Source: an uncultured Eubacteriales bacterium
Lineage (GTDB): Bacteria > Bacillota > Clostridia > Oscillospirales > Oscillospiraceae
Assembly: GCA_900545515.1 (NCBI GenBank)
Contig: UQZA01000034.1
Coordinates: 1 to 25,369 of the forward strand
Direction of reading: 5' to 3'
Length of the DNA stretch: 25,369 bases
The notes under the pieces are model-generated. The model saw nothing but the letters and a program-made list of their open reading frames with translations, was not told where the DNA came from and did not search any database. Positions 15,039 to 25,100 of this stretch are shown piece after piece (position 1 is the stretch's first letter; each line of letters starts with the position of its first letter). Made by a program: the position numbers and the translations under genes.

Positions 15039-18000
15039 GCCGGTCGATGCGGAGGGACCTCCGCCGCTCCATCCGGAAATCTGCCGGCCGGTACCTGGCC
15101 ATTCTGGCCATCATTGCTCTGGGCTCCGGCTTTCTGGTGGGCCTGCGTTCCACCAAGGGGGATATGATGGCCACTGCCCAGACCTACATAGACAAACAGG
15201 CCCTCTTTGACCTTCGGGTGCTCAACACCTATGGCTACACCCAAGAGGCGGTGGACGTCTTAGGCGCACAGCCGGGCATCGGGGCAGCCGAGGGCGCCAT
15301 ATCCATCGACGCGCTTCTGAGAAGTCAGGACGCCGAGGAGGACGCCGCCTTTCGCCTGCTGAGCTTGCCCAGCAGGATCAATGTGCCGGAGCTGCAGGCC
15401 GGCCGCATGCCCCAGCGGCCGGGGGAATGTCTGGCAGACGGCTATTATTATACCCAAGGGGACATTGGCAAGACCCTGACCCTGTCCCAGGCCAATGAGG
15501 CGGATACCCTGGAACAGTTTACGGTGGAGGAATTCACCATTGTGGGCCTGTGCAGCTCCCCCCTCTTTTTGAACTTTGAGCGGGGTAGCACCACACTGGG
15601 CAAAGGCTCTTTGACTGCCTATCTGTATGTGCCGGAGGGCGCCTTTGACCTGGATGGGGTATACACAGAGGTGGACCTGAAACTGGACCAAAATTATCCC
15701 ATGTACGACGCCGCCTATGACGCCCGCCTGTCAGACACCACACAGGCCCTGGAGCCGTTGGCCCAGGAGCTGGCCCAGGAACGGTATCAAACTGTGAAGG
15801 AAGAGGCGGAGAAGCAGCTGCAAGAGGGCCAGGAGGAGTATGAGGAGGGCCTGCGGACCTATGAAACCCAGCGGGACCAGGCGCAAACGGAGCTCCAGAA
15901 GGCTAAGGAGCAGCTGGACCAGGGAGAAGCGGAGCTTCAGAGCAAGGAGCAGGAATGGCAGAACGGTCAGACGGCCCTGGAAGCTGGTCAGAATCAGATT
16001 GATGTGGGCAATAAGCAGCTGAAGGAGGGAGAAATTCAGCTTCAGCAACAAAAGGCCAAGACCTACCAGCAGTTTGCAGACACCGAGGACCAGCTCACCA
16101 AACAGTATACCCAAGCTTCCCAGGGCCTAACCCAGGTGGAAGAGGGCCTGGAGCAGCTGGAGGCGGGCTTGGGGCAGCTGGAGAGCGGCCTGAGTCAAAT
16201 TGAAGCGGGTCTGGAGCAGCTGGAGCTGGGCCTGCACCTCGCAGACACCGGTCTCACTGCCGCCCGGCAGCTGCTGGAAGTGGTCCAAAAGGGAATGGAG
16301 GCAGACCCGGAGGACCAGGGACTCCTGGAGTCCCAAAAGGAGCTGGAGCAGAGAATCCAGGACCTGGAAGCCCAGAAAACGGAACTGGAGACCCAGCAAG
16401 AGGAGGCCCTGACGCAGCAGAAGGCTTTGGAGGAGCAAAAAACAGCCCTGGAAAGCCAACAGGCAGAGCTGAAAGCGCAGAAGAGCCAGGTGCAGGACGG
16501 AATGAACCAGATTCAGGAGGGCCTGCGGCAGCTGGACTCCGCCCGGAACCAGGCAGAGGACCAATTCCATGTGGCCCAGGCCACCCTAGAGTCAAATCGC
16601 CTGGAGCTGGAGCAGGCGCAAACAGAGCTGGACGAAAACCGGCAGCAGCTGGATGCGGGCAAAGCGCAGCTGGATGCTGCCCGGAAGGAGCTGGAAGCAG
16701 GCCGGAAGACCTATGAGGAAAATCGGAACAAGGCGGAATCAGAGCTGAAGGCCGCCGAAGAGGACTTGGAAGACGCCCGGCAGCAGCTGGAAGATGGCCG
16801 CCGGACCCTTGCGGATATGACGGAACCGGATACCTACCTGCTGGACCGGAACACCAATGTAGCCTATGTTTGCTATGAAAGCGATGCAGATATTGTGGAG
16901 GGGATCAGCCGGGTGTTCCCACTGTTCTTCTTCCTGGTGGCCGCCTTGGTGTGCATCACGACTATGAGCAAAATGGTGGATGAGGAGCGGACTCAAATCG
17001 GCGTGATGAAAGCCCTGGGCTATGGGAGCGGAGCCATCACGGCGAAATACCTGGCCTATTCCGGCAGCGCCTCCCTCCTGGGATGTGTGCTGGGTGTGTC
17101 GGCGGGGTCGGTCATTTTTCCCAGCGCCATTTGGCAGGGGTATAGCATCATGTATAACTTTGCCTCTCGGATTCAGCTGACCTTCCAGTGGCCCTTGTGC
17201 GCCGTCATTGTGTGTAGCTACACCGGGTGTATGCTGGCGGTGACCTGGTTCTGCTGCCGTCGGGAGCTGGCGGAGGTCCCGGCGGAGCTGATCCGCCCCA
17301 AAAGCCCCAAGGCCGGCAAGCGGCTGCTTCTGGAGCGCCTGCCCCTTTGGAAGCACTTGAGCTTCCTGCGGAAGGTGTCCATCCGGAATGTTTTCCGGTA
17401 CCGGAAGCGGCTGGTGATGATGCTTCTGGGTGTGGGGGGCTGCGCTGCACTGGTGGTCACCGGCTTTGGAATCCGGGACTCCATCGCAGGTATGGCGGAT
17501 TACCAGTTCCGAGAGGTGACGCTCTATGACATGTCCGTCACCTTCGCAGAGAACCAGGAACCGGAGGACCAGGAGGCCTTCCTGAAGGGCTGCGCCGGGA
17601 CGGTGCAGGAGGCCCTGTTCCTCCATGAGAGCACGGCGGATCTCACCGCCGGGACCAGGACCAAGTCCGTCCATTTCCTGGCATCCCAGGAGGAGCTGAG
17701 CGGCTTTGTCTCTCTGCACCGGGGGAAGGAACCGGTGGCGTTTCCAGAAAAGGGCCAGGCTGTGATCAGCGAGGGCTTGGCGGAAGTCCTGGATATTCAG
17801 GTGGGCGATTCGGTGCTGCTCCACATGCCAGACATGGACACCCTGTCGGTGACCGTCAGCGGTATTTTTGATAACAACGTGTATCACTATGTGCTGGTGT
17901 CCATGGATACTGTGCTGGAACAATGGGGGACCACACCGTCCGTCAACACAGCGTATGTGAATGTCCCGGAGAATCAGGCGGCTCAGGAATCTGCGACCAC

Positions 18001-18481
18001 GGTTTCCCGGCAAGCCGATGTGCTCAGCGTCATGCTCTGTCAGGACATAGCCCAGCGGGTGTCCAGTATGATGACGAGTCTGAATTACATCGTGGCCCTG
18101 GTGGTACTCAGTGCGGCTGCTCTGGCCTTCATTGTGATGTACAACCTGACCAATATCAATATCACGGAGCGAATCCGGGAAATCGCTACCATCAAGGTTC
18201 TGGGCTTTTATCCGGCGGAGTCGGCAGCTTATGTCTTCCGGGAAGGAATGGCTCTCACAGCCATGGGCTGCGCCTTGGGATTGGCCGCAGGAAAGCTGCT
18301 GCATGCCTTTATCATCCGCCAGGTCCGGGTGGATATGGTTTACTTCACCCCCAGAATTTTCTGGACCAGCTATCTCTGGGCTGTGGTGTTGACGTTCCTG
18401 TTTGCCTGCATCGTGGACCTTTTCCTGTATTTCAAACTGGAGCGCATTAACATGGCTGAGGCGTTAAAGTCCGTGGAATGA
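15032..18481 (+). CDS. FtsX-type ABC permease with a very long extracellular coiled coil
   Basis: This 1149-residue membrane protein has a duplicated FtsX layout. TM1 is at about 20-42, then an extracellular MacB-like domain (about 45-230), a coiled coil (about 233-593), TM2-4 (about 629-745), TM5 (about 793-815), a second extracellular domain (about 815-1010) and TM6-8 (about 1017-1140). The coiled coil is rich in Gln, Glu, Leu and Ala heptads such as GLEQLEAGLGQLESGL. It is interrupted near its middle by Asp425-Pro426, as expected for an antiparallel hairpin. Start choice: GTG at 15032 or GTG at 15035, which overlaps the ATPase stop as GTGA; GGAG lies 5 or 8 bases upstream. With the ATPase it probably forms a mechanotransmitting complex acting on the cell wall, a lipid or a peptide; the substrate is unknown. 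Confidence 0.93.
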   Translation: MVSRSMRRDLRRSIRKSAGRYLAILAIIALGSGFLVGLRSTKGDMMATAQTYIDKQALFDLRVLNTYGYTQEAVDVLGAQPGIGAAEGAISIDALLRSQDAEEDAAFRLLSLPSRINVPELQAGRMPQRPGECLADGYYYTQGDIGKTLTLSQANEADTLEQFTVEEFTIVGLCSSPLFLNFERGSTTLGKGSLTAYLYVPEGAFDLDGVYTEVDLKLDQNYPMYDAAYDARLSDTTQALEPLAQELAQERYQTVKEEAEKQLQEGQEEYEEGLRTYETQRDQAQTELQKAKEQLDQGEAELQSKEQEWQNGQTALEAGQNQIDVGNKQLKEGEIQLQQQKAKTYQQFADTEDQLTKQYTQASQGLTQVEEGLEQLEAGLGQLESGLSQIEAGLEQLELGLHLADTGLTAARQLLEVVQKGMEADPEDQGLLESQKELEQRIQDLEAQKTELETQQEEALTQQKALEEQKTALESQQAELKAQKSQVQDGMNQIQEGLRQLDSARNQAEDQFHVAQATLESNRLELEQAQTELDENRQQLDAGKAQLDAARKELEAGRKTYEENRNKAESELKAAEEDLEDARQQLEDGRRTLADMTEPDTYLLDRNTNVAYVCYESDADIVEGISRVFPLFFFLVAALVCITTMSKMVDEERTQIGVMKALGYGSGAITAKYLAYSGSASLLGCVLGVSAGSVIFPSAIWQGYSIMYNFASRIQLTFQWPLCAVIVCSYTGCMLAVTWFCCRRELAEVPAELIRPKSPKAGKRLLLERLPLWKHLSFLRKVSIRNVFRYRKRLVMMLLGVGGCAALVVTGFGIRDSIAGMADYQFREVTLYDMSVTFAENQEPEDQEAFLKGCAGTVQEALFLHESTADLTAGTRTKSVHFLASQEELSGFVSLHRGKEPVAFPEKGQAVISEGLAEVLDIQVGDSVLLHMPDMDTLSVTVSGIFDNNVYHYVLVSMDTVLEQWGTTPSVNTAYVNVPENQAAQESATTVSRQADVLSVMLCQDIAQRVSSMMTSLNYIVALVVLSAAALAFIVMYNLTNINITERIREIATIKVLGFYPAESAAYVFREGMALTAMGCALGLAAGKLLHAFIIRQVRVDMVYFTPRIFWTSYLWAVVLTFLFACIVDLFLYFKLERINMAEALKSVE

Positions 18482-18520
18482 CCGGGACACATTTTGCAAA
18501 TGCGTTAGCAAGTCTCTACT

Positions 18521-18540
18521 GCCTCCCCCCGGGGGCAGGC
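18521..18540. other. GC-rich palindrome after the permease gene
   Basis: GCCTCCCCCCGGGGGCAGGC is palindromic except for one mismatched pair and lies 40 bases after the permease stop. No T-run follows, so it is at most a weak or factor-dependent terminator, or an mRNA-end stabiliser. Confidence 0.4.
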
Positions 18541-18567
18541 GCGAAGCTGACCGAGGGATAGACGGTT

Positions 18568-18604
18568 AAAAAATCAGCGGGAGAAATCGCGATTTCTCCC
18601 GCTG
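18568..18604 (-). terminator. Strong terminator-like palindrome on the minus strand
   Basis: A perfect 30-base palindrome (18575-18604; arm CAGCGGGAGAAATCG) is followed on the minus strand by ATTTTTT (18574-18568). The layout equals that of the typA terminator, but no minus-strand gene lies upstream of it. Rightward transcripts from the permease gene could also end here without a T-run. Confidence 0.65.
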
Positions 18605-18627
18605 AAAGCTTTATATGGAGGCCATAT

Positions 18628-18708
18628 ATGCCCTGCTGTGAGCCTGCGTACAGATTTGCGCGCCCGTATCAGTTGGATGAGGAACGGCGATATCTGGCAG
18701 AATGGTAG
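18628..18708 (+). CDS. Putative 26-residue peptide ending in LDEERRYLAEW
   Basis: ATG at 18628 to TAG at 18708, preceded by GGAGG with six bases of spacing. The site sits in a small hairpin (TATATGG, loop AGG, CCATATA; 18612-18628) that would hide it in RNA. The peptide starts MPCCEPAYRF and its last part is encoded by the left arm of repeat B. No promoter was found just upstream, so expression would depend on readthrough past the palindrome at 18575. It could equally be a remnant of repeat DNA. Confidence 0.35.
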   Translation: MPCCEPAYRFARPYQLDEERRYLAEW

Positions 18709-18920
18709 GCAGAATCGGTTCAACACGTTTCCTTTTTACGAAACTGCACGTCAACCAACTAAATAGCGCCGTTCCTCATCCGTCACCTACGGCTGCCAGC
18801 TGGAATCACAGAATTACTTGCCAGCGGCAAGTGATGAGCTCCCCTGGCGTTTGCGCCTGCCCCTGGGAAAGCAGAGGGAGCGACTGCTCCAGCGCGCTGG
18901 GTGGTCGTGTGCGCATATGC
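18675..18920. repeat. Intergenic repeat, copy B, with long inverted repeat
   Basis: GGATGAGGAACGGCG (18675-18689) is repeated inverted at 18767-18781. With two mismatches the match extends to about 25 bases per arm, around a loop of roughly 55-75 bases. The segment GTTTCCTTTTTACGAAACTG (18728-18747) and the later CGCATATGCCC (18912-18922) match copy A at 7043-7270 in order and orientation. Both strands of the arms encode DEERRYL. No protein gene is credible across it. Confidence 0.6.
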
Positions 18921-18993
18921 CCTGGGGAAAGGCCGAAGAATTTCACTCCGTGGGAGGTCAATGTGGTTTTGGAGGACGCTGCCAATTATTTAG

Positions 18994-19022
18994 TTGACTT
19001 TTGCGGCAAAATGGTGTATAAG
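18994..19022 (+). promoter_or_regulatory. Promoter of the second subtilase
   Basis: TTGACT (18994-18999), a 17-base spacer and TATAAG (19017-19022) on the plus strand, 92 bases before the start codon. The long leader has no obvious structure. Confidence 0.7.
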
Positions 19023-19113
19023 TATGTTAGTTCCAAAAGTGGTCGATGACTTGCGCCTAGATGCACGAATGAGTGGGCTGGCCAGGTCTCCCCAAAAGAA
19101 AGGAGATACGAAC

Positions 19114-22100
19114 ATGAAACACCCGTGGAAGAGAAGTCTTGCTTGCCTGGTGGCGTTGCTGCTGATGCTGCAGCTGCTTCCGACAGGCGCTCTGGCTGCC
19201 GGGCGGGACCCGGGGGGCCGTGTGGCTCAGGTGGAAGCGGCGGATGCCAGCACCCAGCTGCTGACCAACCCCCTCACGGACGGTGAGCCGGAGGCGCAAA
19301 TAGCGCTGGACCAGGAAGTCACCTTCCTGGTAGAGCTGGAGGAAGCGCCTCTCATTTCCTATCTGGGAAAGGGCTACGCCTCTACCCAGGCGTTGCTGTC
19401 CGAAAAGACCCAAGCCCGGAATGTGGTGGACCAGGCTCAGGCAAAGGTCCGGCAGGCGTTCCAGTCAGTGGATGGGCTGAAAATTGTGGATACATACAGC
19501 CTGCTGCTCAACGGCTTTTCTGTTTCTGCGCCCTTTGGGCAGATGGAGGCCATTGCAGCCATCCCTGGCGTCCGGACGGTTGAGGTGGCCCAGACCTATG
19601 CGGCCCCGAAGCCTCCCGTAGCTTCCGCAGAGCCCAATATGCACAGCTCCGGCGGTGTGATTCATGTCTCCAGGGATTACACTGGCGCCGGCATGCTGGT
19701 GGGTATTCTGGACACCGGCCTGGATGTGGACCATGAGGCCTTTGCAACGGCGCCTGCGGTGCAGGCCATGACCAAAGCGGATGTGCAGACGGCCATGGAA
19801 AACCTGAATCTCAACGCCAAGGGAGACCTGGACCAGATCTACGTCAGCGGCAAAGTTCCCTTCTCCTACGACTATGCCGATGGGGACGCCGATGTCAACG
19901 ATGTAGAGGGTCACGGCACCCATGTGGCGGGCACCGTTGCCGCCAACTGCAGCGCCCTCACTGGTATGGCGCCGGATGCGCAGCTGGCCATCTTCAAGGT
20001 GTTCTCCGATACAGAGAGCGGAACCGGCGATGTGTGGATTCTGCCGGCTCTGGAGGACGCCGTGAAGCTGGGCGTAGACGTCATCAACATGAGCCTGGGC
20101 ATGGCCTGCGGCTTCTCCTCGGAGAACCAGGTGATGGACCGGGTGTACAGCCGGGTAGAGGACGCCGGGATTGTGCTCATGGTCTCCGCCGGTAACGAGG
20201 GGACCTCCACGGGCAACCAGCACTATGGGGACCGCTCCCTGGCGGCCAACCCGGACAGCGCCACGGTGGGTTCTCCTTCCACCTACGATGCGGCCCTTTC
20301 CGTGGCCTCAGTGGAAAATGTGAAGAAGTATGTCTCCTATTTCCAAGTGGGAGATTTGCGGATCACCTATGCCGATCCCAACGCTGGTGCAGCCTTCACC
20401 AGCCTGAACGGAACATATAACTACGTGGCGGTCCCCGGCTACGGCGCGGAAGCCGACTATGAGGGCTTGGATCTGAGGGGAAAGATTGCTCTCGTCATGC
20501 GTGGCAGCATCGCCTTCACGGAAAAGGAGGCAGCGGCAGCCAAGGCAGGAGCTGTTGCCATGGTGGTGTATGACAATGCCCCGGGCAGTCTGTCCAACAT
20601 GCAGGTGAACGGTGTGATTCCCTCCTGCTTCATCACCCTGGAAGACGGAACCAAGATGAAGACGGAATCTCAGAAGGCCCTGACGGTGACCCCGGACCTT
20701 TCCGACTTTATGGACAATGAGGAGGCCGGTCAGATGTCGGTGTTCTCCTCCTGGGGTCCTGCGCCGGACCTGTCCCTGAAGCCTGAAATCACGGCTCCCG
20801 GCGGCCATATCTACTCCTCTCTGCCTGACGGCGGCTACGGCGACAGCAGCGGCACCTCCATGGCCAGCCCCCACATGGCGGGTATCGCTGCCGGCGTGCT
20901 GCAGCGTGTGAAAGCTACCGACGTATTTCAGAACCTGAGCACCTACCGCCAGGGTGAGCTGGTGGATGCGCTGCTTATGAGTACGGCTGTGCCCCTGCGG
21001 GACCCCGACGGCATGCTGTACAGCCCCAGAAGTCAGGGCGCCGGCCTTGCCAATATGGAGGCGGCTGTGGCGACTCTGGGCTACCTCACAAACATCAATG
21101 GCAAGCCCGCCAAGGGTGAGCTGGGAAGCAGCGGGGAGGGAAGCTACCGCTACTCGTTCTACGTCCATAACTTTGGAGACAAGCCACAGAGCTATCAGCT
21201 GAACACCTCTGTCCTGGTTCCGGGGATCTATGAAGAGGACGGCGTCCAGTTTATGGCCGATCAGGACCGTCCCCTCACGCAGGAGGAGTATACTCTCACC
21301 TACTCCGGCAATGTGGAGCATGGCAAGGTGACCGTTCCCGCCGGCGGCCGTGCCCGGGTGACGGTGCAGATTGACCTGACTGAGACGGGCAAGGGTAATT
21401 TGGACGTCTTCCCCAATGGCATCTATGTAGAGGGCTTTATTGGTCTGGAGGCTCTGAACAACGGCGGTGTGGACCTGAGCGCGCCCTTCCTGGGCTTCTA
21501 CGGCGATTGGTATCAGGCGCCGGTTCTGGAGCCCACCGCATACGACGGGCAAACCCCCATGACCGATTCCACCAAGCTGGGTCTGTTCAACTATGAGGAC
21601 GGCAACGGCTTCCTGCTGGGCATGAATGCCAAGACCGGCCAATACGAAAAGAAGTACCTGATGATTTCCAGCGACTACTGCATGAGCAACGGTGTGTCCG
21701 CCATGGTTTACCAGCTGCGCAACGCCAAGCAGCTGCGCTTCTCCGTGACCAGGGATGACACAGGGGAGGAGTACTATAGCCACACCATACAAAATGCAGG
21801 GAAGTCCATTTGGTATCCCGCCTATAATCTGTTCTACTACAATGCCGACAGCACCATGTGGAACATGACCTGCTCCTACGAAGATGGCCTCATCAGCCGT
21901 GTTCCTGATGGCGCATATACCTACCAGGTGGAAGCCTGGGGCGAAGGCGCCGGTGAAGAGGATGTGCAGGCCTTCAGCCTCCCCTTGGTGATCGACAGTG
22001 AGGACCCGAGGGTTCTGGGCTACGAGGCCGTGGAGGAAGACGGGAAGCTGTTCCTGGATGTGGAGCTATCCGACAACAACTTCGTCATGGCTGCACAGCT

Positions 22101-25100
22101 GGTGGACGAAACAGAGCAGAATGCCCTGTCCGAGGGCGTGATGCTGGAGGGAAATCAGCCGGGCGAGACAGTCAAGCTGCGCTTTGACCTCACCTATGCC
22201 CAGCAGCTGGGCGCAGTACGGGGCCGCCTGTACATGCTGGATTATGCATATAACGAGGCGTTCAGCGATGTGGTTTCCCTGGAGCTGGGCGGCTTCCAGC
22301 CTGAGAGTGTCACCGTAGACCCCAGCCAGGGCACGGCCTTGGTGGGGCATGTCTGGAATCTGGAAGCCATTGTGCGGCCGGAGGAATATCTGACCCCAGA
22401 ACAGCGGCAGGTGACCTGGTCTGTGAGCGACGAGAGCATTGCCACCATCACCCAGGATGGCGTCCTCACGGGCATGGCGGAAGGAAGCGTATTGGTGACT
22501 GCCACGGCCTACAATGGCGTCACCGGCAGCACCTGGTTCTCCTTCTTCCAGAGCCAGGAGCCGGAGTACACTCTGATTCCCGATACTGACAGCTACACCA
22601 TCACAGAGAATGGACTCTATCAGCTGCCCCTCACCCAGAGCAGCTCCTATATTCACATCACCGTAGATCCCTCTGTGACCAAGGTGACCCTGCGGGGTGA
22701 CCCGGATATCACCTACAAGGATCTGAAGGTGTATTGCCCTGGCCAGGTGACCTTGAACCTCCAGGATGTGCACATCAGCCTGGAGCTGGCGAGCTCCCAG
22801 CACCGTGTGGATGATGGCAGACAGTGGCAGTACTATGGCGCTATCCACTTTGAGGCCAGAGGCAATGTCCTTTATATCGAAGGGGAGAACTCCATCCTCC
22901 GTGACCCCAGCAAGGCGGACGGGGTTGCAGCCATTTGTGTCCGGGCCAAGGGAAGCGAAATCGATTCCAGCGTCATATTTCACGGCACCGGCAGCATGAC
23001 CATTGACGGCGTCAACACCACGGGCTACTCCACCTTCTACGCAGCTGCCATTGGCGGACGGCAGGGAGAGCGTACCGGCGATATGACCTTCAATGGTGGC
23101 ACCTGGACCGTACGGAACAACGGCTTCGGCGCTTGCATCGGCTCCGGTACCTCCAGCGGAAGCCAGTATGACAGCACCCTCTATACCTCCAAAATTGAGA
23201 TCAACGGGGGTACCTTTGAGCTGGAAACCAGCCACACCGGCACAGAGATCGGCGCCTGTATCGGCACCGGCAGCAGCTCCTACAACGGAGTGGAAGTTGT
23301 CATCAATGGTGGCAGCATCCGGGCTACCTCTTGGTATGGCGGCGCCGCCATTGGCTCCGGCATGTATGGCCATAGCAGCTCCTATGCCTGGGGCCCTCCT
23401 GCGGAGATTTCTCATCCCACCACCGTGACCATCAACGGCGGTACGGTCTATGCTTACTCCAAGTACCATGAGGACGCCTCCGCCAAGTCTCCAGGCGCAG
23501 CCATCGGCTCCGGTTACCGGGCCGGTACCTATGTGCCTGTGGTCATCAACGGCGGCTGGATTTACGCAGAAACCAACACCTTCTCTGCCGCCATTGGCAA
23601 CGGCGATTCCGATAAGTACGGCACTTCCAAGGTGGAGATCAACGGCGGCTTGGTGACAGCGGCCACAACCGCTGAGGGTGCTGCCATTGGCGGCGGTGGC
23701 CAGACCTCTGCATCCACTGCATCGGCAGCCGGAATTGTCACCATCCATGGCGGCTCTGTGAAAGCAACTTCCACCGGAACCGGCGATGGGGTGGGCAATT
23801 CCGCAGGAAGCGAGGATGCGGTTCACATCTGGAATCAAGACAGCGTCCCGGTTTATGAGGTCCCCATTCCCTCTGCCGGATGCGAGCAGATTGTGGTAAC
23901 TGGCCTGAAAACCTTCCAGATGTCCGGTGATCATCCCGATGATGAGAATCATTATCTGTATCTGCCGGTGGGAACGTACAGCGTCCGCGTTTATTACCCT
24001 GATTATTCCAACATTCGGTATGAGGTAGTGGTGACCACAGAGGGGGTAACCGTTCAGGAGTATGGCTTTGTGCAGACATATCAGGTGACGGCAAACCTCA
24101 CCGGCCTGACGGCCAATGTGCCGGAGTCCGTGGAAGCAGGGAAGCCCCTGTCCTTCACTTTGGCACCAGAAAAGGGGTATGGCCTCCCGGCCGCCATTCA
24201 GGTGACCATGGGTGGGCAGAATTTGCTGGCATATCAGTATGCCTACGACCAGGAGACCGGCCTCTTCCTTCTGGAACATGTGACAGGAGACGTGGTTGTG
24301 ACAGCGGAAGGCATTTCCGGTATCCAGACCTTTGCAGTGAAGGCGGAGCTCCGTCACATGACCTATGAGGGCCCCGACTATGTCTCCGTCGGCAAGACGG
24401 CAACTGGTACCCTGATTCCCGATGACGGTTACCAGCTGCCCACGGCCATTTCCGTGACCATGGGAGGCCAGGCCACAGAGAACTTTACTTACGATCCGTC
24501 TACCGGCAGTGTGGCAGTGCCTCAGGTGACCGGCGATCTGATGATTTCCGGTGACGGCGTTTTGATTGGTGGCCGGACCATCACTTATGAGCTTGCCCAT
24601 TTGAGTCACAACGGACCCACGGAGTATGTCTCTGGACAGGACTTGGTTCTGTACCTGACCCCGGAGGAGGGGTACCTCCTGCCGGAAACGGTCTCTGTCA
24701 CCGGCGACCAAGCGGTCATCCGGTTTACCTACAATCCCGACACCGGCTGCCTGAGCATCCTGAATGCCACCGGCAATCTCATCATCCAGGCCCAGGCCCG
24801 GTCCACTGCAGCTGCCGAGGTTGCCATTGCCATTGATCCCACGGAGCTGACGGTGGACAACAAACCTGGCCAGAAGGGGCAGTTCACTGCCATCGTCACA
24901 GGCACCGACGATATGACTGTGACCTGGTCTGTGGACGGCAACACCAGTGAGGAAACCCGGGTCGAAAACGGTCAGCTCTTCCTGGGCGGGAACGAAACGG
25001 CAACAATTATGACGGTGACCGCCACGTCCCATGCAGACCCCACCAAGAGCGCCTCTGCCACGGTTTACGTGGTAGAAGCGAAGTACACAATCACAATCGG

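Noticed and set aside
18675..18781. Repeat B as an insertion sequence or transposon end
   Set aside because: No transposase gene, no target-site duplication visible and no match to a second end; a small nonautonomous element remains possible but is not shown.
18702..19049. 115-codon plus-strand frame across repeat B
   Set aside because: It has no ribosome binding site, overlaps the promoter of the second subtilase, and copy A lacks a matching open frame.
23041..23780. Tandem DNA repeat or CRISPR-like array in the second subtilase
   Set aside because: Unit lengths vary and the similarity is at protein level (IGxG, INGG), not as identical DNA repeats with uniform spacers.
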